Source: Xestospongia muta (lineage: Eukaryota > Porifera > Demospongiae > Haplosclerida > Petrosiidae). Taken from it: a stretch of 64,000 nt of DNA. Both the position numbers and the translations under genes were made by a program. Location: NCBI GenBank assembly GCA_963693285.1, contig OY848925.1:4690932-4754931 (forward strand). The letters run 5' to 3'. Each line of letters starts with the position of its first letter. Position 1 is the first letter of the stretch. A model generated the notes under the pieces. It was not told the origin of the DNA and made no database searches. It saw only the letters and a program-made list of their open reading frames with translations. Below are positions 1 through 10,599 of this stretch, in pieces.

Positions 1-1337
1 ATTAAGTCACCTGGATAACTCTGAGATTACATTGAAAGCTATTACATATAAGCAAGGGTCAGTTATTAGCCATTATTGTATGTACAATAGTAATATTAGC
101 TAATGATCAAGGTACTTATTTTGTCCTCTTTGCCTCAGGATTTTAGGATTGAACCAGTTAGTGGATCAGGTTGTTGCAGAGTGGTTACAAGATATTAAAA
201 CTTATCAGTTGCCACGCATACTTCAAGGAGTTGGTCCCTTGTATCATGTCACTCAATTATGTATGAGAAAGTAATATAATGAACTCTATCATCTCTCTTT
301 CTCAGTTCAAGGTGTAGTCGATTTGTTGTGGTTACCAGTACAACAATATCAAGAAGATGGACGTATTGTTTGGGGACTTCAGAGAGGAACTACCTCATTT
401 GCTAGTTCCACTGGTATAGCTGTAGTTGAATTAACTAACAGGGCACTATATTCTGTCCAGGTATGTTCTTCAAATATATGTATCTTTGTAATATCTCTTT
501 CTTTCTCTCTCTTCCACTTTTAGTCTTTAGCTCAAACAGCATTTGATATGATTAGTCCAGAAGAGAGACGATCCTCCATTGAGATTAACAATAGTCAAGT
601 CCCACAGAGTGGCCCACATCAACCAGCTGATTTAAGAGAAGGCTTTGTAAATGCTTACAATGTTGTGACTACAGTAAGGTTTTGTTATACAATATTGTCT
701 TAGTAAAAGCTAATTACTGACATATTCATATCAGTATTATTAAAATGATGTAATATAATAAAGTAGTTAGTTAATTACTTAAGAATATAAATCTCTTTAA
801 ATTAAATTGATTGTCTAAAGAAGTCCAGTGGAACAGTCTGAGATCGTCATATTATACTACTGATTGCTAATCTCTAAACCCTAAACATTAAGTATCAAAG
901 TGCATGCATGACCCATGGATAGGACTGTCCTACTGGGCCATGCTCAAAGGTTGACTGTCCTACTGGACTTTTGTAATTGTCATTGCTCTGTGTGATATTG
1001 TTTAGTAAAAGATATAATTATTGATAACATTAAAAGACTAATGATCTATTTAGGATAGTCCAGCTATTCTGTATCCCTATCATTTCAGTGTTATTATAAC
1101 ATTTCTTAGGGTTTAGGTGACACTGCTTGGGACTTGTATCAAGCAGCTGCTACTGATCATGAAGAGTATGGTGTAACAGGAGCTGTAGGTGGAGTCCTGC
1201 GTCATTTACCAGGTAACATAGTGCGTCCTATCATCTTTGCTTCAGAAGCAACTCGACATGTGTTGGGTGGAGTAAAGAATCAATTTGTTCCAGAAGCTAA
1301 AAGAGAGGCTTCTGAGAAATGGAAGACCAATCAATAA
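1..1337 (+). CDS. ATG2: ATG2 autophagy lipid-transfer protein, C-terminal exons (5' end outside window)
   Basis: ATG2 is the rod-shaped lipid-transfer protein that feeds phospholipid to the growing autophagosome membrane. Five exons fit with consistent phases: 1-52, 139-260, 306-460, 524-673 and 1110-1337, ending at TAA. The product carries the conserved C-terminal landmarks of ATG2A/B: LSHLDNSEITLK, EWLQDIKTYQLP, a DLLWLPVQQYQEDGR block followed by GLQRGTTSFASST, then TGAVGGVLRHLP and a final GGVKNQFVP segment before EKWKTNQ. Recognition is by family knowledge of the C-terminus. This is the only copy here with every 3' exon intact and undeleted, so it is probably the functional gene end. The 436-base intron before the last exon holds nothing else I recognise. 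Confidence 0.85.
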
Positions 1338-1681
1338 TGTTGATATCATTGTTGTGTTAATATATGAAAATCTGAGAAGATAGTGTATAATGATGTTTAA
1401 TATATTGTGTTATATAGATCGTATTGATTTTGTTGTGTTTTTAACTTTGTAAATATTAGATTAATATACAATACTAAGTCAATATCAATAACAAATATCA
1501 GCAAGATATCCTCAGACATCCTCTACTACAGGTTATAATGGATACATTTCATATGTCTATTCTCAGCTTTACAAGCTACCAGTTCATTATTCCAAAAGAT
1601 TTTTTACAGCTGTCCAAAGTGATAATGATATAGAAACAAAAAACAATGCAGGGCTTAAAAGAGAAAATGATATATATATGT

Positions 1682-2237
1682 CGGCAAAGGAGCCACCAGG
1701 ATTCAGTCCGTAAAAGTTTGTAGTTACGTGATGTAAGGTACATGTATTCGAATCAGGAATAACAGGTGCACGTGCATTTTTTAGTCTTTTTTCTTTGACT
1801 CGTCGATTCTGGAACCAATTCTGGTGGAAAACAAAAGAAAATATTAATTTAGCATACTTTAGTTTGTTATCTATACTTATATAGACTTTCGTTTCTGTAA
1901 TTCCTAGACGAGCGGCAATCTCCTCCCTTAATAATTTATCAGGGTACTGGTCTTTAGCATATACTGATTCCAAAATATATAATTTTTCTTTAGAATAGCG
2001 TATTCTGATTCTTTTTTCTTTTGCTGTTCTTTTTCTCTTTCTTTTCTATCAAGCTTTCTTTTCTCTCCTAATAGAGAAATATCAAAATTACTAATTGAAG
2101 AAAATAACAGACAAACCCAGCTCCATCCTTGGTCTAGGATTACACCTAGAAACTAACTAGGTCATACCTCTCTTGTCTCTGGTATCGTCTTTCAATTGGG
2201 CCATGCTTTGTTCTTGTTGATGAATTTCGCTTTCCAT
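1682..2237 (-). pseudogene. PRD-like homeobox copy 1 (disabled)
   Basis: This aligns with the intact copy at 4990-5572: a first exon at 2168-2237 starting MESEIHQQ, then the homeodomain exons. Three lesions are visible. The lysine tract before the homeodomain has one T fewer on the + strand (6 instead of 7), which shifts the frame. The donor inside the homeodomain reads ATAAGT instead of GTAAGT. The normal C-terminal end (DGPWSDFY in copy 2) has been lost into a TA-rich junction near 1680. The homeodomain third-helix exon itself (NWFQNRRVKEKR) remains readable. It lies tail-to-tail with the ATG2 end, about 350 bases away. Confidence 0.75.
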
Positions 2238-2274
2238 GATTTCTACACCGAGTTGGAATTATTGTGTCTTTTAC

Positions 2275-2410
2275 AGGTGAGCTATTTCTGACGTGACAAT
2301 ATTTTTACTACTGTCATTTATCTCCACAAGTGAGGTATTTCTGACGTGATAATATTTGTATGTCTTTTATCTCCACAGGTGAGCTATTTCTGATGTGAAA
2401 AATATCTGTA
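2275..2410 (-). promoter_or_regulatory. repeated CRE-like motif upstream of homeobox copy 1
   Basis: Just upstream of the homeobox start (which reads leftwards) a segment with GTGAGCTATTTCTGACGTG is repeated three times with small changes. Each unit holds TGACGTG or a close variant, similar to a cAMP-response-element half site. The same triple block sits upstream of copies 2, 3 and 4 (about 5610-5735, 7458-7582 and 9183-9305). Conservation across copies is expected from recent duplication, so function is inferred, not shown. Confidence 0.3.
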
Positions 2411-2741
2411 CTGTGAAAAGTTACACTCTGTTAGTGATACTTGTTGTCTTGTGTTGTGTGTCTTCATTGGATAATGGGTGTTGATTGAGGCTGGACGAGT
2501 GGAATACTTCATTGGTTCAGTGGCAAGAGTGTTTGTTGTCATATTCTAATTGGTGGTGGAATGAGTGAAGTCGATGACATTTATCAAAGAATTAGGTGTC
2601 GTTGAGGTAGCAGATAAACTGTTATTTGGATTAGAGTAAAGTTGATTACACAAAGGAAGGACAGGACGATGAGTGAGCATGGAGATTAATGTCAGAACAG
2701 AAGGTGCATATGGACTTGGTTGGTTATCATGTTTCTTTTGC

Positions 2742-3200
2742 TTGGGACGTCAATCTTGGAACCAGTTCTGTGGGAAAACAAAAGAAAAAAAATCTTGCCA
2801 TACTTTAGTATCTTATCATATCTACACTTATGTGTACCTTGTTTTCTGTGAGTTCTAGAAGAAGAGCAATGTATTCTCTTCATAACAAATCAGGGTAGGG
2901 CTCTTTATTAAATAGTGATTCTAAAGTAAACAATTGTTCTTTTGTATATAGTTTGTCCTAGCTCTTATTCTCTTTTGCTGTTCTATTTGTTCTCTATGTT
3001 GCTACCTCAAACTCTCTCCTCATCATCAACCTTTCTTTTCACTCCTAATAAGAGAAACATCAAAGTTATTAATTGAAGAATATAATGGATAAACCCAACT
3101 CCACCCTTGGCCTAGGATTACACCTACAAACCAACTAGGTCACACCTCTCTTGTCTCTCGTATCTTCTTCCATAGACAATTGGGCAATGCTTTCTTCTTG
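2742..3200 (-). pseudogene. older homeobox remnant
   Basis: Diverged - strand relic of the same homeobox gene. The third-helix block around 2748-2770 still corresponds to NWFQ, followed by the usual intron (gtgggaaaacaaaagaaaa on +) and recognisable but frame-broken homeodomain and N-terminal exons through 3200. It is clearly older than copies 1-4 because substitutions and indels are spread throughout. Confidence 0.6.
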
Positions 3201-3340
3201 TAAGTATTAATTGAAGAATATAAATAGATAAACCTAACTCCACCCTTGGCCTAGGATTACACCTACAAACTAATTAGGTCACACCTCTCTTGTCTCTTGT
3301 ATCTTCTTCTATAGACAGTTGGGCAATGCTTTCTTCTTGC
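3072..3340. repeat. tandem duplication, about 134 bases x2
   Basis: Two adjacent near-identical segments, each running from TTAATTGAAGAATATAA through CTTGGCCTAGGATTACACC to GGGCAATGCTTTCTTCTTG. Each carries the homeobox first exon and first-intron remnant, so the relic at 2742-3200 had its 5' portion duplicated locally. Confidence 0.7.
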
Positions 3341-3514
3341 AAGTAAACTTAGTTTTCTATTTAACTATTAGATATACATTCTTTCACTGTATTGTAGTAA
3401 ATTATGTTTATACCATTTGTCTATGTGGTACTTTCCCTCAGTGAGGTGCCAAATATATAATGTTTTATTTGAAAGTTTGTGATTAATTTAATAACAATTA
3501 ATAGTTGTTTAAGT

Positions 3515-3518
<4 letters not shown>

Positions 3519-3550
<32 letters not shown>
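3519..3550. repeat. (CT)n microsatellite as acceptor polypyrimidine tract
   Basis: About 30 bases of pure CT immediately before CATAG and the ATG2 exon at 3554. Equivalent tracts of different length precede the same exon in the other ATG2 pieces. Confidence 0.9.
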
Positions 3551-3553
<3 letters not shown>

Positions 3554-3555
<2 letters not shown>

Positions 3556-4603
3556 CACTTTTTTCTTTCTCTATGAACTCTTTCAACAACTAATACCATC
3601 CTCTCAATTCTCTCAAGAAGGTAACTCACATATCATATTATCTTAATATTAATTTCTAACAACAGGATCAACAAACTCATCAACAGAGAACACTAATCGA
3701 TCACATCATGTCACTGTTACAAACCAAAGCTCACAAGAAAATCAAGTTGATACTCCAACAGTTGTCTTCATTAAATCATTTGTCTTCTATCCAGATGTAC
3801 CAATACGAATAGACTATGAGGCTAAGAGATTATATTCTGAACAAGTGGTTAGTTTTATTCATTAATTTATCATATGTCATGTGATCTTCACATGATAGGG
3901 CACTTTAGCAGGTATACTACTAGGATTAAGTCACCTGGATAACTCTGAGATTACATTGAAAACTATTACATATAAGCAAGGGTCAGTTATTAGCCATTAT
4001 TGTATGTACAATAGTAATATTAGCTAATGATCAAGGTACTTATTTTGTCCTCTTTGCCTCAGGATTTTAGGATTGAACCAGTTAGTGGATCAGGTTGTTG
4101 CAGAGTGGTTACAGGATATTAAAACTTATCAGTTGCCACGCATACTTCAAGGAGTTGGTCCATTGTATCATGTCACTCAATTATGTATGAAAAAGTAATA
4201 TAATGAACTCTATCATCTCTCTTTCTCAGTTCAAGGTGTAGTCGATTTGTTGTGGTTACCAGTACAACAATATCAAGAAGATGGACGTATTGTTTGGGGA
4301 CTTCAGAGAGGAACTACCTCATTTGCTAGTTCCACTGGTATAGCTGTAGTTGAATTAACTAACAGGGCACTATATTCTGTCCAGGTATGTCCTTCAAATA
4401 TATGTATCTTTCTAATATCTCTTTCTTTCTCTCTCTTCCACCTTTAGTCTTTAGCTCAAACAGCATTTGATATGATTAGTCCAGAAGAAAGTCCTATCAT
4501 CTTTGCTTCAGAAGCAACTCGACATGTGTTGGGTGGAGTAAAGAATCAATTTGTTCCAGAAGCTGAAAGAGAGGCTTCTGAGAAATGGAAGACCAATCAA
4601 TAA
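3554..4603 (+). CDS. ATG2: ATG2 C-terminal partial duplicate with in-frame internal deletion
   Basis: Six exons with consistent phases: 3554-3620, 3666-3844, 3899-3981, 4063-4184, 4230-4384 and 4448-4603. The first two extend further 5' than the window shows for the first copy (DTFFFLYELFQQL, then a serine-rich linker and VFIKSFVFYPDVPIRIDYEA). The last exon is chimeric: it begins as the penultimate ATG2 exon (SLAQTAFDMISPEE) and jumps directly to the final exon (SPIIFASEATRHVLGG), so the linker, one intron and roughly 75 conserved residues are missing while the frame and stop are kept. No upstream ATG2 exons precede 3554, so an intact protein is unlikely. It may be transcribed as a fragment or be a pseudogene in the making. 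Confidence 0.7.
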
Positions 4604-4989
4604 TGTTGATATCATTGTTGTGTTAATATATGAAAATCTGAGAAGATAATATATAATGATGTTTAATATATTGTGTTATATACATTGTATTGATTTTGTT
4701 GTGTTTTTAACTTTGTAAATATTATAATATACAATAATAAGTCAATATCAATAACAAATATCAACAAGATATCCTCGGACATCCTCTACTACAGGTTATA
4801 ATGGATACATCTCATATGTCTATTCTCAGCTTTATGAGCTACCAGTTCATTATTCCAAAAGATTTTTTTACAGCTGTCCAAAGTGATAATGATATAGAAA
4901 CAAAAAACAATGCAGGGTTTAAAAGAGAAAATGATATATATATATATATATGTATATATGAGGTTATTTAAAGGAAAATACAAGTTTAG

Positions 4990-5572
4990 TTAATAAAAGT
5001 CAGACCAAGGTCCGTCGGCAAAGGAGCCGCCGGGATTCGGTCCGTAAAAGTTTGTAGTTACGTGATGTAAGGTACATGTATTCGAATCAGGAATAACAGG
5101 TGCACGTGCATTTTTTAGTCTTTTTTCTTTGACTCGTCGATTCTGGAACCAATTCTGGTGGAAAACAAACGAAAATATTAATTTAGCATACTTTAGTTTG
5201 TTATCTATACTTACGTAGACTTTCGTTTCTGTAATTCCTAGACGAGCCGCAATCTCCTCCCTTACTAATTTATCAGGGTACTGGTCTTTAGCATATACTG
5301 ATTCCAAAATATACAGTTGCTCCTTCGAATAGTGTATTCTGATTCTTTTTTTCTTTTGCTGTTCTTTTTTTCCTTCTTTTCTATCAAGCTTTCTTTTCTC
5401 TCCTAATAGAGAAATATCAAAGTTACTAATTGAAGAAAATAACAGACAAACCCAGCTCCACCCTTGGTCTAGAATTACACCTAGAAACTAACTAGGTCAT
5501 ACCTCTCTTGTCTCTGGTATCTTCTTTCAATTGGGCCATGCTTTGTTCTTGTTGATGAATTTTGCTTTCCAT
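4990..5572 (-). CDS. PRD-like homeobox transcription factor, copy 2 (intact)
   Basis: A nuclear DNA-binding protein. Three exons on - join cleanly: 5572-5503 (MESKIHQQEQSM start), 5402-5215 and 5154-4990, giving 140 residues. The homeodomain is residues 41-100, with R5, Y8, L16, E17, Y20, a YPD turn, R31, E32, E42 and the recognition helix W48 F49 Q50 N51 R52 R53. Q50 and the REEIA run point to the paired-like class. No paired domain is present. The intron between positions 46 and 47 is the site common in PRD-class genes. Position 47 is N, unusual for this class. The C-terminus is short (HVTTNFYG and PGGSFADGPW elements). The start ATG is the first in-frame one, and a triple TGACGTG block lies upstream. 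I cannot assign a named orthologue. Confidence 0.8.
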
Positions 5573-6201
5573 GATTTCTAAACCGAGTTGGAATTATTGT
5601 GTCTTTTACAAGTGAGCTATTTCTGACGTGACAATATTTTTACTACTGTCATTTATCTCCACAAGTGAGGTATTTCTGACGTGATAATATTTGTATGTCT
5701 TTTATCTCCACAGGTGAGCTATTTTTGACGTGAAAATATTTGTACTGTGAAAAGTTACACTCTGTTAGTGTACTCTTTGAACTATTACTGGTCTTACTTT
5801 GTTGGATTTATCTGACTATTTTTTATCTTTTCAACTGATCCTTTTATCAACATTGCTAGACATATGCTAGTCTTGGCTATTTATTGCATGGGGAAATCTC
5901 CAATATAAGATTAATATATTATGTTATATACATTGTAATAGTTTGTTGTTGTTTTTAACTTTGTAAATATTAGATTAATATACAAAAATAAGTCAATATC
6001 AATAACAAATATCAACAAGATATCGTTGGACATCCTCTACTACAGGTTATAATGGATACATCTCATATGTCTATTCTCAGCTTTACGAGCTACCAGTTCA
6101 TTATTCCAAAAGATTTTTTACAGCTGTCCAAAGTGATAATGATATAGAAACAAAAAACAATGCAGGGCTTAAAAGAGAAAATGATGTATATATGTATATA
6201 T

Positions 6202-6470
6202 GTGACCATAAATACGAAAATGGTACTTAACGCGCAAACGAATTTTGAAGAATCGCTTGGATAGAAACGGTTGCTATGCGGCCATCTTGAACAGGAAGTT
6301 ATTAAAATTAAGTATATGACAAGCACAATAATTGACCTATTCATGAATACCAAATTATATTGATTTCCTGGCTATTCCTGCTCAAGATGGCTGTGTAGCA
6401 ACCGTTTATACACAAGTGTTTCTTCGAAATTCGTTTGCGCGTTAAGTACCATTTTCGTATTTATGGTCAC
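6202..6470. mobile_element. foldback MITE-like element, copy 1
   Basis: 269 bases bounded by GTGACCATAAATACG and its exact reverse complement. The outer 44 bases of the two ends are perfect inverted repeats and similarity continues to about 95 bases (TTGCTAY, CCATCTTGA on both arms), leaving about 75 unique bases and no coding capacity. Both flanks read ATAT, consistent with a short target duplication. The equivalent place in homeobox copy 2 (about 4950-4962, GTATATATGAGG) lacks it and looks like the empty site. Confidence 0.85.
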
Positions 6471-6504
6471 ATATGAGGTCATTTAAGAGAAAATACAAGT
6501 TTAG

Positions 6505-7420
6505 TTAATAAAAGTCACACCAATGTCCGTCAGCAAAGAAGCCACCAGGATTCAGTCCATAAAAGTTTGTAGTTACGTGATATCGGTCTAATGGGTGGTT
6601 TGACTGGTTTCCCTGCCCACTAATTAGGATGTCTGCACATTCATTTATTTTGCTGTTGGCAAAGGAGCCACCAGGATTCAATTCATAAAAGTTTGTAGTT
6701 ACGTGATATACGTCTAAGGGATGGTTTGACTGGTTTCCCTGCCCACTAATTAGGACGTCTGCACATTCATTTATTTTGCTGTTGGCAAAGGAGCCACCAG
6801 GATTCAATCCATAAAAGTTTGTAGTTACGTGATATACGTCTAAGGGGTGGTTTGACTGGTTTCTCTGCCCACTAATTAGGACGTCTGCACATTCATTTAT
6901 TTTGCTAGCACTGCTAGCGCTGGTTATTATGGTATTCGAATTAGGAATAACAGGTGCACGTGAATTTAGTCTTTTTTGTTTGACACGTTGATTCTGGAAC
7001 CAATTCTGGTGGAAAACAAACAAAAAAATTTTTAGCATACTTTAGTTTGTTATCTATACTTACGTAGACTTTCGTTTCTGTAATTCCTAGACGAGCCGCA
7101 ATCTCCTCCCTTACTAATTTATCAGGGTACTGGTCTTTAGCATATACTGATTCCAAAATATATAACTGTTCTTTTGAATAGTGTATTCTGATTCTTTTTT
7201 CTTTTGCTGTTCTTTTTCTCCTTCTTTTCTATCAAACTTTCTTTTCTCTCCTAATAGAGAAATATCAAAATTACTAATTGAAGAAAATAACAGACAAACC
7301 CAGCTCCATCCTTGGCCTAGGATTACACCTAGAAACTAACTAGGTCATACCTCTCTTGTCTCTGGTATCTTCTTTCAATTGGGCCATGCTTTGTTCTTGT
7401 TGATGAATTTTGCTTTCCAT
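6505..7420 (-). pseudogene. PRD-like homeobox copy 3, frameshifted, with three C-terminal repeats
   Basis: Exons by alignment: 7420-7351, 7250-7064 and 7005-6505. Exon 2 is 187 bases instead of 188, because one T is missing from the + strand run that encodes the lysines before the homeodomain; the start frame therefore leaves the homeodomain frame. The third helix also reads NWFQNQRVKQKR (R52 to Q). The last exon is still open and carries three copies of a 42-residue unit beginning SKINECADVLISGQ and ending LNPGGSFAN. The frameshift could also be a homopolymer sequencing error. Confidence 0.65.
6536..6915 (-). repeat. 126-base coding minisatellite x3 in homeobox copy 3
   Basis: GCCACCAGGATTCA recurs at 6541, 6667 and 6793, exactly 126 bases apart. 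Each unit encodes 42 residues: an acidic/polar start (SKINECADVLISGQ), an NQSNHPLD stretch, then HVTTNFYG or YHVTTNFYE and the PGG element. The unit is a duplicated version of the single HVTTNFYG-PGGSFA tail of copy 2 with an added N-terminal part. Confidence 0.9.
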
Positions 7421-8050
7421 GATTTCTAAACCGAGTTGGAATTATTGTGTCTTTTACAGGTGAGCTATTTCTGACGTGACAATATTTTTACTACTGTCAT
7501 TTATCTCCACAGGTGAGGTATTTTTGACGTGAAAATATTTTTATGTCTTTTATCTCCACAGGTGAGCTATTTTTGACGTGAAAATATTTGTACTGTGAAA
7601 AGTTACACTCTGTTAGTGTACTCTTTGAACTATTACTGGTCTTACTTTGTTGGATTTATCTGACTATTTTTTATCTTTTCAACTGATCCTTTTATCAACA
7701 TTGCTAGACATATGCTAGTCTTGGCTATTTATTGCATGGGGGAAATCTCCAATATAAGATTAATATATTATGTTATATACATTGTAATAGTTTGTTGTTG
7801 TTTTTAACTTTGTAAATATTAGATTAATATACAAAAATAAGTCAATATCAATAACAAATATCAACAAGATATCGTTGGACATCCTCTACTACAGGTTATA
7901 ATGGATACATCTCATATGTCTATTCTCAGCTTTACGAGCTACCAGTTCATTATTCCAAAAGATTTTTTACAGCTGTCCAAAGTGATAATGATATAGAAAC
8001 AAAAAACAATGCAGGGCTTAAAAGAGAAAATGATGTATATATGTATATAT

Positions 8051-8319
8051 GTGACCATAAATACGAAAATGGTACTTAACGCGCAAACGAATTTTGAAGA
8101 ATCGCTTGGATAGAAACGGTTGCTATGCGGCCATCTTGAACAGGAAGTTATTAAAATTAAGTATATGACAAGCACAATAATTGACCTATTCATGAATACC
8201 AAATTATATTGATTTCCTGGCTATTCCTGCTCAAGATGGCTGTGTAGCAACCGTTTATACACAAGTGTTTCTTCGAAATTCGTTTGCGCGTTAAGTACCA
8301 TTTTCGTATTTATGGTCAC
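8051..8319. mobile_element. foldback MITE-like element, copy 2
   Basis: Same element as at 6202-6470, apparently identical in sequence and flanks. It was most likely copied by the segmental duplication and is not an independent insertion. Confidence 0.85.
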
Positions 8320-8353
8320 ATATGAGGTCATTTAAGAGAAAATACAAGTTTAG

Positions 8354-9146
8354 TTAATAAAAGTCACACCAATGTCCGTCAGCAAAGAAGCCACCAGGAT
8401 TCAGTCCATAAAAGTTTGTAGTTACGTGATATCGGTCTAATGGGTGGTTTGACTGGTTTCTCTGCCCACTAATTAGGACGTCTGCACATTCATTTATTTT
8501 GCTGTTGGCAAAGGAGCCACCAGGATTCAATCCATAAAAGTTTGTAGTTACGTGATATACGTCTAAGGGGTGGTTTGACTGGTTTCCCTGCCCACTAATT
8601 AGGACGTCTGCACATTCATTTATTTTGCTAGCACTGCTAGCGCTGGTTATTATGGTATTCGAATTAGGAATAACAGGTGCACGTGAATTTAGTCTTTTTT
8701 CTTTGACACGTCGATTCTGGAACCAATTCTGGTGGAAAATAAACAAAAATATTAATTTAGCATACTTTAGTTTGTTATCTATACTTACGTAGACTTTCGT
8801 TTCTGTAATTCCTAGACGAGCCGCAATCTCCTCCCTTACTAATTTATCAGGGTACTGGTCTTTAGCATATACTGATTCCAAAATATACAGTTGCTCCTTC
8901 GAATAGTGTATTCTGATTCTTTTTTTCTTTTGCTGTTCTTTTTCTACTTCTTTTCTATCAAGCTTTCTTTTCTCTCCTAATAGAGAAATATCAAAGTTAC
9001 TAATTGAAGAAAATAACAGACAAACCCAGCTCCACCCTTGGTCTAGAATTACACCTAGAAACTAACTAGGTCATACCTCTCTTGTCTCTGGTATCTTCTT
9101 TCAATTGGGCCATGCTTTGTTCTTGTTGATGAATTTTGCTTTCCAT
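8354..9146 (-). CDS. PRD-like homeobox transcription factor, copy 4 (intact, repeat-extended tail)
   Basis: Exons 9146-9077, 8976-8789 and 8728-8354 join in frame to a 210-residue protein. The homeodomain (residues 41-100) matches copy 2 residue for residue in the visible key positions, including N47, Q50, N51 and R53. The tail is longer: an IITSASSA linker, then two 42-residue repeats (SKINECADV... and HVTTNFYG-PGG), ending DGHWCDFY. Repeats sit at 8390 and 8516 (126-base period). The same upstream TGACGTG block is present at 9183-9305. Together with copy 2 this is one of two copies without visible disabling change. Confidence 0.8.
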
Positions 9147-9756
9147 GATTTCTAAACCGAGTTGGAATTATTGTGTCTTTTACAGGTGAGCTATTTCTGA
9201 CGTGACAATTTTTTTACTACTGTCATTTATCTCCACAAGTGAGGTATTTCTGACGTGATAATATTTGTATGTCTTTTATCTCCACAGGTGAGCTATTTCT
9301 GATGTGAAAATATTTGTACTGTGAAAAGTTACACTCTGTTAGTGTACTCTTTGAACTATTACTGGTCTTACTTTGTTGGATTTATCTGACTATTTTTTAT
9401 CTTTTCAACTGATCCTTTTATCAACATTGCTAGACATATGCTAGTCTTGGCTATTTATTGCATGGGGGAAATCTCCAATATAAGATTAATATATTATGTT
9501 ATATACATTGTATTAATTTGTTGTTGTTTTTAACTTTGTAAATATTAGATTAATATACAATAATAAGTCAATATCAATAACAAATATCAACAAGATATCG
9601 TCGGACATCCTCTACTACAGGTTATAATGGATACATCTCATATGTCTATCCTTAACAACAACAAAACCATTCCAGCAAACATAACATGGTCTTCCTCTAT
9701 GAGTAATTACTACTTACCTCCAAATACAGTAAATAACAATTAATGGTTGTTAAAGT

Positions 9757-9762
<6 letters not shown>

Positions 9763-9832
<70 letters not shown>
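9763..9832. repeat. (CT)n microsatellite, about 70 bases
   Basis: Pure CT run directly before the acceptor of the ATG2 exon at 9836; more than twice the length of the tract at 3519. Confidence 0.9.
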
Positions 9833-9835
<3 letters not shown>

Positions 9836-9837
<2 letters not shown>

Positions 9838-10597
9838 CACTTTTTTCTTTCTCTATGAACTCTTTTAACAGCTAATACCATCCTCTCAATTCTCTCAAGA
9901 AGATAACTCACATATCATATTATCTTAATATTAATTTCTAACAACAGAATCAACAAACTCATCAACAGAGAACACTAATCGATCACATCATGTCACTGTT
10001 ACAAACCAAAGCTCACAAGAAAATCAAGTTGATACTCCAGCAGTTGTCTTCATTAAATCATTTGTCTTCTATCCAGATGTACCAATACGAATAGACTATG
10101 AGGCTAAGAGATTATATTCTGAACAAGTGGTTAGTTTCATTTATTAATTTATCATATGTCATGTGATTTTCATATGATAGGGCACTTTAGCAGGTATACT
10201 ACTAGGATTAAGTCACCTGGATAACTCTGAGATTACATTGAAAGCTATTACATATAAGCAAGGGTCAGTTATTAGCCATTATTGTATGTACAATAGTAAT
10301 ATTAGCAATGATCAAGGTACTTATTTTGTCTTTCTTTGCCTCAGGGTTTTAGGATTGAACCAGTTAGTGGATCAGGTTGTTGCAGAGTGGTTACAGGATA
10401 TTAAAACTTATCAGTTGCCACGCATACTTCAAGGAGTTGGTCCAGTGTATCATGTCACTAATTATGTATGAGAAAGTAATATGATGAACTCTATCATCTC
10501 TCTTTCTCTCAGTTCAAGGTGTAGTTGATATCAAAAAGATGTATGCATTGTTTTGGGAACTTCAAAAAGGAACTACTTCATTTGCTAGTTCATAGTG
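9836..10597 (+). pseudogene. ATG2 3' fragment (copy C)
   Basis: Homologous to 3554-4330. The first exon has a stop (CAA to TAA in the ELFQQ stretch) and its donor reads ATAACT instead of GTAACT. Following exons (serine-rich linker, GTLAGILLG region, ILGLNQLVDQ region) are still readable. The DLLWLP exon is degraded from about 10525 and ends in a stop near 10595. No 3' exons follow. Confidence 0.8.
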
Positions 10598-10599
10598 AT

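Larger units (their letters stand above)
5741..9320. repeat. tandem segmental duplication, unit about 1.7-1.85 kb x2
   Basis: Sequence from about 5741 repeats from about 7590 (offset 1849), and its start recurs again near 9318. Each unit holds a MITE, a homeobox copy and its upstream block. The second unit is about 126 bases shorter because its homeobox has one C-terminal repeat fewer. Near identity extends through introns and flanks, so the event is recent. Confidence 0.85.

Noticed and set aside
4789..4983. - strand tyrosine/isoleucine-rich open frame
   Set aside because: Comes from a TA microsatellite downstream of homeobox copy 2.
6090..6353. Open frame on - across the MITE (also 7939-8202)
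   Set aside because: Hydrophobic translation comes from AT-rich TIR and flank; no splice context, identical only because the segment was duplicated.
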